DNA from: CBDUQP01 sp965369385
GTDB taxonomy: Bacteria; Planctomycetota; Phycisphaerae; SM23-33
Direction: 5' to 3'
Length of the DNA: 5,012 nt
Assembly (NCBI GenBank): GCA_965369385.1
Contig: CBDUQP010000191.1
Location: 1 to 5,012, forward strand
A program made the translations under genes and the position numbers. This document shows positions 1-4,952 of the stretch, piece by piece (position 1 is the first letter of the stretch; every line of letters starts with the position of its first letter). Under the pieces are notes generated by a model, which was given only the letters and a program-made list of their open reading frames with translations, ran no database searches and was not told the DNA's origin.

Positions 1-56
1 TGGGACTATTGGCTCTAGGCGGGATCGCCGCATTGAGACGGCGACGCACTATCTGA
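1..56 (+). CDS. 3' end of a PEP-CTERM-type exported protein (partial)
   Basis: Reading from base 3, the last 17 codons give GLLALGGIAALRRRRTI and then a TGA stop at 54-56. A short hydrophobic Leu/Ala/Gly segment followed directly by four arginines near the C-terminus is the hallmark of PEP-CTERM sorting signals. In that family the segment spans the membrane, the Arg cluster stays in the cytoplasm, and an exosortase/archaeosortase-type enzyme processes the protein at a Pro-Glu-Pro motif just upstream. That motif and the rest of the protein lie outside the window, so the function of the protein is unknown. The gene converges on the minus-strand PurF homologue, with a hairpin between them. A plain C-terminal membrane anchor is the main alternative. 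Confidence 0.72.
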   Translation, partial: GLLALGGIAALRRRRTI

Positions 57-84
57 CCAGAAGCTTGTTTCTCGGCAACCTGAT

Positions 85-122
85 AAAAACAACAGGCGGT
101 TGGCTTCGGCTGACCGCCTGTT
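85..122 (-). terminator. Rho-independent terminator for the PurF homologue, possibly bidirectional
   Basis: Bases 91-100 (AACAGGCGGT) pair perfectly with 113-122. The stem continues through two wobble and two G-C pairs to a C(UUCG)G tetraloop on the plus-strand transcript. On the minus strand the hairpin is followed by G and five Ts (bases 85-90), the classic intrinsic-terminator layout, about 145 bases past the PurF-homologue stop. On the plus strand it starts 35 bases after the PEP-CTERM stop but lacks a T run, so termination there would be weaker. Confidence 0.75.
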
Positions 123-266
123 GCTACATCTGGCCGAATTGCTAAACTTCATGCCTGACAATACAAATATTTTAAAAGGTTGTTGTCAGAACTTTCACCC
201 ATCACTTCTTGCCCATCCTCCACAAGCAGAACAAGAGGTTCCTGTCCACCTACCGCCTAAGCAGTA

Positions 267-1694
267 TCAATCCTTGCCTGCGGAGCACATGTTACACGCA
301 CCTGTCCAGCAATACGTGCAAAGCTTATCTTTGGGCATGCCGATAGCTTCGATCAGGTCATCAAGTTCCTGGTACTTCAGCGAAGTCAGGTTCAGCCGCT
401 TGCATATGCGGGCAACCATCTCGTGATACTTGTCTGACTTGGAGTCTGTGTATTCATTGAGAGCACAAACATCATCCCCGCCTTCGATCTCCTTGATCGC
501 ACGCCGGGCCGCCAGTTCCAACTCGGATCGCGACTGAGAAAAATTCAGGAACTTGCACCCGTAAACCAGCGGAGGACACGCCGCGCGCATATGCACTTCC
601 TCAGCGCCGTATTCGTATATCCGCTCAATAGTATCCTTCAACTGCGTCCCGCGAACTACTGAATCTTCACAGAACAGTAGGCTCTTGCCCTTGATCATCT
701 CGCGAATGGGAATGAGCTTCATCCGGGCGACGAGATCACGCATATCCTGGTTTTGAGGCATGAAACTTCGCGGCCACGTGGGAGTGTACTTAACGAACGG
801 GCGTTGATAGGGAATCTTCGCCTCGTTGGCATATCCAACGGCGTGCGCTGTTCCGGAATCGGGTACGCCGGCGACCAAGTCTGGAGATTCATTGTCCGTA
901 CGGGCCAGTGCAGCCCCGCAACGGTAACGAGACTGCTCCACATTGATTCCCTCGTAGGTCGACGCGGGATATCCGTAGTACACCCACAGGAACGAGCACA
1001 TCTGCATCCGGTCTCCAGGCGCCACCCGCTGCTCCACGCCATCGGGAGTAATCAGCACAATCTCTCCCGGCCCCAAGTCATGATCGACCTCGTAATTCAG
1101 ATTCGGAAATGCGCACGTTTCCATCGTTGCGCAATATGCTCCATCCTTCTTGCCCACGATGACCGGCGTGCGTCCGAGCTTGTCGCGAGCGGCATAGACG
1201 CCCTTGTCGGTAAGAAGCAACATCGAGCACGAGCCCTCTATCACTTCCTGGGCCTTCTGTATTCCCTCCTCGAAGGTGGCTTCGGCGTTAATAAGCGTCG
1301 AGACCAGTTCCGTGGGGTTGATCCCGCCCCCGCTCATCTCCGAAAAGTGCGTGGTCCGCTTGTCGAAAGCGCTATTTACGATCTCCGTGGCATTGCTTAT
1401 TTTGCCAACGGTTACTATGGCGTAAACGCCCAGGTGCGAGGCAATCAGGAGCGGCTGATCTTCGTGGTCGCTAATAACACCGATGCCCGATCGTCCGCTG
1501 AATTTCGACAGATCGTCGTCAAACTTCGACCGGAACTGTGAGTTTTCGATATTGTGAATGATTCGAGTGAATCCATCCGGGTTCAGCGTAGCCATCCCGC
1601 CTCGCTTCGTACCCAGATGCGAATGGTAGTCAGTACCGTAGAACAGGTCCTGAACACAATCCTCCTTCGAAACAACGCCATAAAAACCGCCCAT
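267..1694 (-). CDS. PurF-family amidophosphoribosyltransferase homologue lacking the N-terminal nucleophile Cys
   Basis: This 475-residue protein is close to normal PurF length. Canonical PurF makes 5-phosphoribosylamine from PRPP and glutamine, the first step of purine synthesis. The Ntn domain covers about residues 1-235 and the phosphoribosyltransferase domain about 236-440. The PRPP motif is clear (LLFCEDSVVRGTQ, 339-351; canonical LVDDSIVRGTT), as is VPDSG at 277-281. The four cysteines matching the 4Fe-4S ligands of Bacillus-type PurF are present: C233, C380, C459 and C462. However, the protein starts MGGFYG where PurF has MCGI, so the catalytic Cys is Gly. The HRYST-like glutamine site reads VISDH, and the HNGN oxyanion segment reads TVGK (95-98). 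Glutaminase activity is therefore unlikely; it may use free ammonia or another substrate. Similar Gly-start homologues are, from memory, known in Bacteroidetes and Planctomycetes. An upstream in-frame ATG at 1850 is rejected: the family begins at MGGF, which has its own Shine-Dalgarno sequence. Confidence 0.9.
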   Translation of the reverse strand: MGGFYGVVSKEDCVQDLFYGTDYHSHLGTKRGGMATLNPDGFTRIIHNIENSQFRSKFDDDLSKFSGRSGIGVISDHEDQPLLIASHLGVYAIVTVGKISNATEIVNSAFDKRTTHFSEMSGGGINPTELVSTLINAEATFEEGIQKAQEVIEGSCSMLLLTDKGVYAARDKLGRTPVIVGKKDGAYCATMETCAFPNLNYEVDHDLGPGEIVLITPDGVEQRVAPGDRMQMCSFLWVYYGYPASTYEGINVEQSRYRCGAALARTDNESPDLVAGVPDSGTAHAVGYANEAKIPYQRPFVKYTPTWPRSFMPQNQDMRDLVARMKLIPIREMIKGKSLLFCEDSVVRGTQLKDTIERIYEYGAEEVHMRAACPPLVYGCKFLNFSQSRSELELAARRAIKEIEGGDDVCALNEYTDSKSDKYHEMVARICKRLNLTSLKYQELDDLIEAIGMPKDKLCTYCWTGACNMCSAGKD

Positions 1695-1702
1695 AATCGC
1701 TA

Positions 1703-1708
1703 TCCTTT
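1703..1708 (-). promoter_or_regulatory. Ribosome binding site of the PurF homologue
   Basis: The minus strand reads AAAGGA eight bases before the ATG at 1692-1694. This fixes the start at MGGFYG rather than at the upstream in-frame ATG at 1850, whose 52 extra codons resemble nothing in PurF. Confidence 0.7.
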
Positions 1709-1736
1709 CCGTGGATGCTCCGTGGCTTTCCCGGCT

Positions 1737-1787
1737 AACACTCGAAAATACCTGAGAACACTCGAAAGCACTGGAAAACATGCAGAA
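1737..1787. repeat. 20-base-period direct repeat in the PurF-homologue leader
   Basis: AACACTCGAAA occurs at 1737-1747 and again at 1757-1767, exactly 20 bases apart. A degraded third copy, AACATGCAGAA, sits at 1777-1787, again in phase. The block lies 43-93 bases upstream of the start codon. Two-turn spacing would suit a DNA-binding regulator or reflect slippage; neither is shown by the sequence. Confidence 0.5.
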
Positions 1788-1839
1788 CACATGAAAACCA
1801 TCATCAGTCCGGCCCGAACGCCGGAGACTAGGAACACCG

Positions 1840-1867
1840 AGTATAGACACTTGGCCGCGGCAAGCAA
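1840..1867 (-). promoter_or_regulatory. Candidate sigma-70-like promoter for the PurF homologue
   Basis: On the minus strand, TTGCTT (1862-1867) and TATACT (1840-1845) are separated by 16 bases. The -10 box matches consensus at five of six positions; the -35 box is weak. Transcription would start near 1833, giving a leader of about 139 bases. Planctomycete promoters often fit this consensus poorly, so this is tentative. Confidence 0.3.
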
Positions 1868-1988
1868 GAGCTTCAGGCAGCCATCTCCCCGTTCACCCCA
1901 AAAAACAGCAATTCCCACAAGAACAGCTTATATCTGACATTACGAACGCTTATGCAAACTTAGCTATGCTTATGATTGACCGCCATGA

Positions 1989-2057
1989 TTAGCCGCCGAT
2001 ACGTTTGAAAAGCTCGGCCAGTTTGCGGCAGAATTCTATGTCGCCGTTTGGGGGCAC
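1989..2057 (-). other. Short coding-like open frame after the methyltransferase
   Basis: From a GTG at 2055-2057 the frame runs 22 codons (VPPNGDIEFCRKLAELFKRIGG) to TAA at 1989-1991. The codons are GC-ending and the product has a plausible amphipathic helix, so it looks coding. The frame is open well upstream, overlapping the methyltransferase 3' end in another frame, but I find no ATG there and no good ribosome site for the GTG. It could be a leaderless or weakly translated microprotein, the remnant of a lost gene, or chance. I do not recognise it. Confidence 0.2.
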
Positions 2058-2083
2058 CTGGGCGGCTACGCCTGCGATGCAGG

Positions 2084-3310
2084 CTAAACGCGTTCGGCTA
2101 TGAATGCTGTCTGTTTGTCGCCCAGGCGGGTCCAGAGGACAGCCAGAGGCCGGTCGCCTTTGCGGCTCAGAGCGCGTTGCATTTTGTCGGTATCCATGGG
2201 CACGCCGCGGGGTTTCACTTCCACCACTCCGCCGCCAAGACGATTCACCGCACGCCGAATATCCTTCACCCTGCCGGGAACGCGGTCAAGTATATGGAAT
2301 GACCTGCCGAACGGCGTATCGGCGGGGGCATCTGCGAACAGCCACACCAGATTCGCCCCAATACGCCACAAACCCTCACGCTGGGCAAGATCATCCACAG
2401 CGCCGGCCGCCAGCACTTCTGGCCCGGGCTCTATCAGATACTCGCCTGCATTCTCGATAGCTCGGATTTCCGCAAGCGGCGCTACTCCCGCAGAAATCGA
2501 GATCGACTGCGGAGCATCAAGCTCGCCAGATACGATTGTCGCCCTGTTGCCCCCTGCTTCGCCAGCGGCTGCGTCATTTTCAGCATTAACGCCCCACCAC
2601 ACCACCAACTGCTTGCACGTTCCACCTTCGCTTATGTGTTCCAGCGTCACGCCCGGCCAGTCGGCAAGTTCATCGCGTCCAAGTGCGGGCGACAGCTTCA
2701 TCGCCCCGGCGCGGGTAGTTTCAACAAGTTTTCGCAGCACGTCGGCCGGCGGGCTGTAATCTTCCATAGCCACGCTGCGGCGCCCGCCGAAACGCCGATC
2801 TGGATCAATATGCACCACGCTGTCTGCGGGCAAGTCCAGCTCAGCGATATCCGCCTGGCAGAATGTGCATTTGTCCGCAAAGTCGGCGGCCCGTACATTT
2901 TGCCTGGCACATATCAGGGACTCGCCAGAGATATCCACGCAAGCAACCTTCATCCCCTCGGCCGCCAGTGATATCGCATCGCCACCCATCCCGCAGCACA
3001 GCTCGTGAACACTTCCGCCGGTGCGGGCCAGCCTGCGAGCGATATAGCGTCCCAGACGAATGGAAGACGCCTGCTGGAGCAGATCGTCTGAGCCCATCAT
3101 CTGCGGTGCCCATTCGGTGGGGAATTTCCCGCAGGTGGCTACGTGTTTGCGAAAGGTTCGCATGAAGGATATGGCGTTGGCCTGTTCGACGCTGAATTGC
3201 TTTCTCAGGCGTTTCTGGGCGAGCAGAGGCTCTTCGGGCAGGTCCAGCCCCATGGCGTCGCTGCCTGCCTGGCTGCACAGGTATTCAAGTTGTGAAACAG
3301 TAAGAGCCAT
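2084..3310 (-). CDS. Class I SAM-dependent methyltransferase with THUMP-like C-terminal domain
   Basis: This is a 408-residue cytoplasmic protein. Residues 1-95 form a helical N-terminal region. The Rossmann methyltransferase core follows: SAM-binding motif I ELCCGMGGD (103-111), acidic motif II CVDIS (124-128), ADIAEL (153-158) and the IDPDRR segment (168-173), which replaces the usual catalytic DPP-type motif in this family. Residues from about 320 to 408, including KPRG (366-369), match the THUMP-like domain that follows such cores. THUMP folds bind RNA in tRNA- and rRNA-modifying enzymes, so an RNA substrate is likely, but base and position cannot be read from sequence. The ATG at 3308-3310 is chosen because the longer in-frame reading is translated tRNA sequence. 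Only a weak AGG lies upstream. The gene starts 32 bases after tRNA-Leu and probably shares its transcript. Confidence 0.85.
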   Translation of the reverse strand: MALTVSQLEYLCSQAGSDAMGLDLPEEPLLAQKRLRKQFSVEQANAISFMRTFRKHVATCGKFPTEWAPQMMGSDDLLQQASSIRLGRYIARRLARTGGSVHELCCGMGGDAISLAAEGMKVACVDISGESLICARQNVRAADFADKCTFCQADIAELDLPADSVVHIDPDRRFGGRRSVAMEDYSPPADVLRKLVETTRAGAMKLSPALGRDELADWPGVTLEHISEGGTCKQLVVWWGVNAENDAAAGEAGGNRATIVSGELDAPQSISISAGVAPLAEIRAIENAGEYLIEPGPEVLAAGAVDDLAQREGLWRIGANLVWLFADAPADTPFGRSFHILDRVPGRVKDIRRAVNRLGGGVVEVKPRGVPMDTDKMQRALSRKGDRPLAVLWTRLGDKQTAFIAERV

Positions 3311-3342
3311 TGGTACCTGCGAGCTTTCATAAGAAGGATAAA

Positions 3343-3426
3343 TGGCCCGAGTGGGACTTGAACCCACACGTCCCGAAGGACAAGGGATTTTAAGTCCCTT
3401 GCGTCTGCCAATTCCGCCATCGGGCC
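3343..3426 (-). tRNA. tRNA-Leu(UAA): tRNA-Leu (anticodon UAA)
   Basis: An 84-base cloverleaf folds on the minus strand. The acceptor stem is GGCCCGA with TCGGGCC, seven perfect pairs. The D-arm reads GCGGAATTGGCAGACGC. The anticodon stem is AAGGGA/TCCCTT around the loop CTTAAAA, giving anticodon TAA, which reads UUA leucine codons. The long class II variable arm GTCC-TTCG-GGAC is typical of leucine. The T-arm is GTGGG-TTCAAGT-CCCAC. The discriminator base is A, as leucine tRNAs require. The 3' CCA is not encoded (TTT follows), so it must be added after transcription. No intron is seen in the anticodon loop. Confidence 0.97.
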
Positions 3427-3484
3427 ATTGTCTGTGTTTTCGGATTTCAGCGGCTGCCATAGTGCCAGCCGATTAAGTGATGCC

Positions 3485-3512
3485 ATTCTACGCGTGGGAG
3501 CGACATCTGCAA
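3485..3512 (-). promoter_or_regulatory. Candidate promoter of the tRNA-Leu/methyltransferase unit
   Basis: The minus strand carries TTGCAG (3507-3512), a 16-base spacer, and TAGAAT (3485-3490). The -10 box matches consensus at five of six positions. Transcription would start near 3478, about 52 bases before the mature tRNA 5' end, leaving a leader for RNase P. A small imperfect hairpin (CGGCTG 3451-3456 with CAGCCG 3466-3471) lies in that leader. This is a pattern match only. Confidence 0.35.
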
Positions 3513-3558
3513 GCCCAGTTGTGCAACATTGCCGAATCAGGCCGGTAACATACCGCGC

Positions 3559-3597
3559 AAAAAGGTGCGTAACGATGCCAAACGCACCGTTACGCAC
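3559..3597 (-). terminator. Rho-independent terminator of the truncated upstream gene
   Basis: GTGCGTAACG (3565-3574) pairs perfectly over ten bases with 3588-3597 around a 13-base loop. On the minus strand the hairpin is followed by C and five Ts (3559-3564). It lies about 48 bases after the stop of the gene remnant at 3645 and before the tRNA unit, so it isolates the two. Confidence 0.8.
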
Positions 3598-3644
3598 ACT
3601 ACTTTGCCCAAATGGGCACAAACCATAGGATTTGCCGGTAAAAA

Positions 3645-3879
3645 CTACTTACTCACGCGGAAAACTCTGGCTTCGCCCGGGCTCAGGTCAAGCGGGACAC
3701 TGGACGCCCGGAAACTGGCGCCGGCCCGGATGTCCTCCACTGTCATTTTGCGAGCAAACCGCATGGCGGTCTTGACGGGCCTGTTCTCGCGATTGTAGGC
3801 ATAGATAAGCGTCTTGCCACCGCGCTCGAGGAAGAACAGATGCACAGGACGTTGTGTGCGGGCGAGCGGTTTGACATGC
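3645..3879 (-). pseudogene. 3' remnant of an interrupted gene, beta-sandwich-like C-terminus
   Basis: This minus-strand frame ends at TAG (3645-3647) and encodes about 78 residues whose end reads LDLSPGEARVFRVSK. Upstream are strand-like stretches such as HLFFLERGG and TLIYAYNRENRPV. Alternating hydrophobic strands closing with a proline-glycine turn and an arginine-rich last strand resemble the C-terminal beta-sandwich of many bacterial glycoside hydrolases and related secreted enzymes; that is a resemblance, not an identification. At base 3880 the sequence switches to transposase DNA in another frame, so the gene has lost its 5' part. A TTG at 3888-3890 could start translation but lies in the inserted DNA. 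The terminator at 3559-3597 is probably its original one. Confidence 0.6.
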
Positions 3880-4065
3880 GGGCGAAGCAATCATTGCGAT
3901 ATGAACATGATCTGCCATCCCATTCACAATCAGTGGGACACCTTCAATGTTCCTTATTATCCCGCCGAGGTATTTGCACGTCCTGGCCAGATAATCATCG
4001 GCCAGGAAGGCTCGCCGCTCCTTCGTGGAAAACACAATATGATAGATAAGATTCGTATAAGACAT
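3880..4065 (-). pseudogene. Truncated IS200/IS605-like transposase (first 62 codons only)
   Basis: The 62 codons from the ATG at 4063-4065 are identical, base for base, to the start of the full transposase at 4862. They include the HUH metal-binding pair His53 and His55 (ADHVHIAM). After codon 62 the sequence leaves the transposase and enters the interrupted gene at 3879. The catalytic Tyr113, Gln117 and the whole C-terminal half are missing, so it cannot be active. The frame runs on as unrelated sequence to a stop near 3688. The start codon and Shine-Dalgarno region are intact, so a dead N-terminal fragment could still be translated. Confidence 0.85.
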
Positions 4066-4079
4066 GAGCCGACCCTTTC
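3880..4079 (-). repeat. 200-base perfect direct repeat, truncated copy
   Basis: Bases 3880-4079 equal 4677-4876 at every position (offset 797). They cover the first 62 codons and the ribosome binding site of the transposase. Identity stops sharply at 3880 and becomes patchy after 4079. Confidence 0.93.
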
Positions 4080-4081
4080 TA

Positions 4082-4116
4082 TATCGCGTATCGCGTATCG
4101 TGTATCGTGTATCGCC
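4082..4116. repeat. Heptamer tandem repeat (TATCGYG), five units
   Basis: Five seven-base units run without gaps: TATCGCG twice, TATCGTG twice, then TATCGCC. The array sits 17 bases upstream of the truncated transposase start. The equivalent place before the intact copy (4879-4899) has only three units: TACCGCG, TATCGTG and TATCGCC. The unit number therefore differs between two otherwise related flanks. Confidence 0.85.
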
Positions 4117-4126
4117 CCGTCGGGGC
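4114..4126. repeat. GCCCC-GTC-GGGGC hairpin upstream of the truncated copy
   Basis: This five-pair GC hairpin with a three-base loop directly follows the heptamer array. The same hairpin stands at 4897-4909 before the intact transposase, and the 20 bases starting at each hairpin are identical. Its conservation in both flanks suggests it belongs to the element rather than to the host. Confidence 0.6.
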
Positions 4127-4277
4127 TTGTTCGCATTTTGCACACTTGTCCGGAGACTCACGCCTCCGTCTAAGTTCTCACCGACCCTCCGGGCCGGTAC
4201 CCATACGCACCTTCGAAATTAAACACCCGGGCCAGCGGACATGCGTCTTTCGAAGCAAACAATCCGCAACGTTTTCA

Positions 4278-4292
4278 GAGGCCGAAGGCCTC
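4278..4292. repeat. Small hairpin GAGGCC-GAA-GGCCTC
   Basis: Six perfect pairs around GAA, two bases outside the left end repeat at 4295. It resembles REP-type palindromes; no T run follows on either strand, so it is not a clear terminator. Confidence 0.5.
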
Positions 4293-4294
4293 GT

Positions 4295-4315
4295 CAGATC
4301 TTAGGCGGAGGCGTA
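4295..4315 (-). repeat. Left 21-base inverted repeat of the transposase unit
   Basis: Bases 4295-4315 are the exact reverse complement of 4943-4963, 21 of 21. The core is CTTAGGCGGAGGCGTA. The repeat lies downstream of the transposase stop and is a candidate boundary or REP-like recognition site. Its CGGAGGC (4306-4312) can also pair with GCCTCCG at 4349-4355. Confidence 0.85.
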
Positions 4316-4379
4316 CACGTCACGACGAAGCCGTAGGCGAAGACGGAAGCCTCCGAACCGACGCCCCCCCATCCGACGA

Positions 4380-4392
4380 GCCCTGAAAGGGC
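4380..4392. repeat. Hairpin GCCCT-GAA-AGGGC downstream of the transposase
   Basis: Five pairs around GAA, about 30 bases after the transposase stop. It lacks a T run, so it looks more like a REP-type palindrome or transposase recognition hairpin than a terminator. Confidence 0.5.
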
Positions 4393-4421
4393 GGCACGTT
4401 TGTCCGGCCGGTCATGCCCAT

Positions 4422-4862
4422 TCAAAGGTATTTGGGATCATAGGCCATCTCATGCTTATCAAGAATCATCTTCAACTCTTCATCAAATGTCCGCTTGTGA
4501 TGATGCTCTCTCTGGCATTCTATGTACGCCACAACTGCCTCCCTGGCACTGTGCGACACACTGAACGCACCATACCCCTCCTGCCACGAAAACGTCCCAA
4601 GCTCTCGAAATGTCTTATGAATCCAACGGGAACTGTTGGCCTTGATCCGTGATACCTGGTCCGAAATCGACATCTTGGGCGAAGCAATCATTGCGATATG
4701 AACATGATCTGCCATCCCATTCACAATCAGTGGGACACCTTCAATGTTCCTTATTATCCCGCCGAGGTATTTGCACGTCCTGGCCAGATAATCATCGGCC
4801 AGGAAGGCTCGCCGCTCCTTCGTGGAAAACACAATATGATAGATAAGATTCGTATAAGACAT
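4422..4862 (-). CDS. tnpA: IS200/IS605-family (Y1, HUH) transposase, full length
   Basis: This 146-residue single-domain transposase is the normal size for the Y1 family, which cuts and joins single-stranded DNA through a covalent 5'-phosphotyrosine link at hairpin ends. The YHIVFSTKERR strand (8-18) opens the fold. HUH is His53-Val-His55 in ADHVHIAM. The nucleophile should be Tyr113 in AYIECQREHHH, with Gln117 four residues later as the third metal ligand, the same spacing as in ISHp608 TnpA. WQEGYGAFSVS (93-103) is typical of the subgroup found in Planctomycetes, Bacteroidetes and cyanobacteria. The ATG at 4860-4862 is chosen because AAAGGG lies seven bases upstream and the family starts here. 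All key residues are present, so the enzyme could be active. No TnpB or IscB gene is next to it within the window. Confidence 0.92.
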   Translation of the reverse strand: MSYTNLIYHIVFSTKERRAFLADDYLARTCKYLGGIIRNIEGVPLIVNGMADHVHIAMIASPKMSISDQVSRIKANSSRWIHKTFRELGTFSWQEGYGAFSVSHSAREAVVAYIECQREHHHKRTFDEELKMILDKHEMAYDPKYL

Positions 4863-4876
4863 GAGCCGACCCTTTC
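4677..4876 (-). repeat. 200-base perfect direct repeat, copy within the intact transposase
   Basis: This is the partner of 3880-4079, in the same orientation. It starts inside the transposase gene at the codon after which the truncated copy ends and runs past the start codon into the ribosome binding site. Confidence 0.93.
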
Positions 4877-4878
4877 CA

Positions 4879-4899
4879 TACCGCGTATCGTGTATCGCC
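4879..4899. repeat. Heptamer tandem repeat, three units
   Basis: This is the short version of the array at 4082-4116, placed 17 bases upstream of the intact transposase start. Confidence 0.75.
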
Positions 4900-4934
4900 C
4901 CGTCGGGGCTTGTTCGTGTTTTGAACGCATTGTC

Positions 4935-4952
4935 CGGAGGCTTACGCCTCCG
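4935..4952. repeat. Hairpin CGGAGGC-TTAC-GCCTCCG upstream of the transposase
   Basis: Seven perfect pairs with a four-base loop, overlapping the right 21-base repeat. The matching place by the truncated copy (4150-4168) has the same sequence with substitutions that break one pair. It is a likely recognition hairpin of the element. Confidence 0.6.

Larger units (their letters stand above)
1695..2083. other. 389-base gap between the PurF homologue and the methyltransferase
   Basis: No convincing complete gene lies here. The part next to the PurF homologue is its leader. It holds a 20-base-period repeat (1737-1787), a small hairpin (TCCGGC 1808-1813 with GCCGGA 1820-1825) and a candidate promoter (1840-1867). 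The part next to the methyltransferase (1989-2083) reads like coding DNA on the minus strand, ending FCRKLAELFKRIGG and TAA, but has no good start. The middle (about 1870-1985) is AT-richer and shows only a short direct repeat, GCTTATG. I see no obvious T-tailed terminator after the methyltransferase stop, so read-through into the PurF homologue is possible. Confidence 0.6.
4066..4421. other. Repeat-rich, gene-free DNA between the two transposase copies
   Basis: No gene is seen in these 356 bases. In order, they hold the heptamer array (4082-4116), the GCCCC hairpin (4114-4126), a degraded copy of the 21-base end repeat (about 4159-4178), a CTTCGAA/TTCGAAG inverted pair (4211-4217 and 4249-4255), hairpin GAGGCC-GAA-GGCCTC (4278-4292), the left 21-base repeat (4295-4315), GCCTCCG (4349-4355) able to pair with 4306-4312, a run of seven or more Cs near 4363-4370, and hairpin GCCCT-GAA-AGGGC (4380-4392). 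Such dense small palindromes around an IS200-like gene resemble the REP sequences associated with tyrosine transposases. Confidence 0.6.

Noticed and set aside
155..189. Inverted repeat CTGACAA/TTGTCAG as a terminator
   Set aside because: Only seven AT-rich pairs around a 21-base loop and no following T run; the hairpin at 91-122 is far better.
195..269. TGA at 267-269 as a selenocysteine codon
   Set aside because: No SECIS-like hairpin is evident just after it, and U-Y-C is not a usual selenoprotein motif; a duplicated tail is the simpler reading.
753..1541. Long plus-strand open frame (262 codons)
   Set aside because: It lies wholly antisense to the PurF homologue, has no recognisable domain, and its composition is that of a mirrored coding frame.
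1695..1850. In-frame 52-codon N-terminal extension of the PurF homologue from ATG 1850
   Set aside because: The extension has no PurF-like sequence, the family starts at the MGGF position, and a good Shine-Dalgarno sequence precedes the inner ATG.
2100..2759. Long plus-strand open frame (219 codons)
   Set aside because: It is antisense to the methyltransferase, low in complexity (Ser/Ala/Pro/Arg-rich), and shows no family features.
3311..3460. In-frame 50-codon N-terminal extension of the methyltransferase
   Set aside because: It is a translation of the tRNA-Leu gene and its flanks, a common artefact.
3542..3552. CCGGTAACATA shared with 4971-4981 as a second insertion-sequence end
   Set aside because: Only 11 bases match, with no second repeat unit 25 bases away; this can be chance.
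3605..3618. TGCCCA/TGGGCA palindrome as a terminator
   Set aside because: The loop would be only about two bases and no T run follows; the hairpin at 3559-3597 is the real terminator.
4082..4116. Heptamer repeats as a CRISPR-like array
   Set aside because: Units are seven bases with no spacers and no cas genes.
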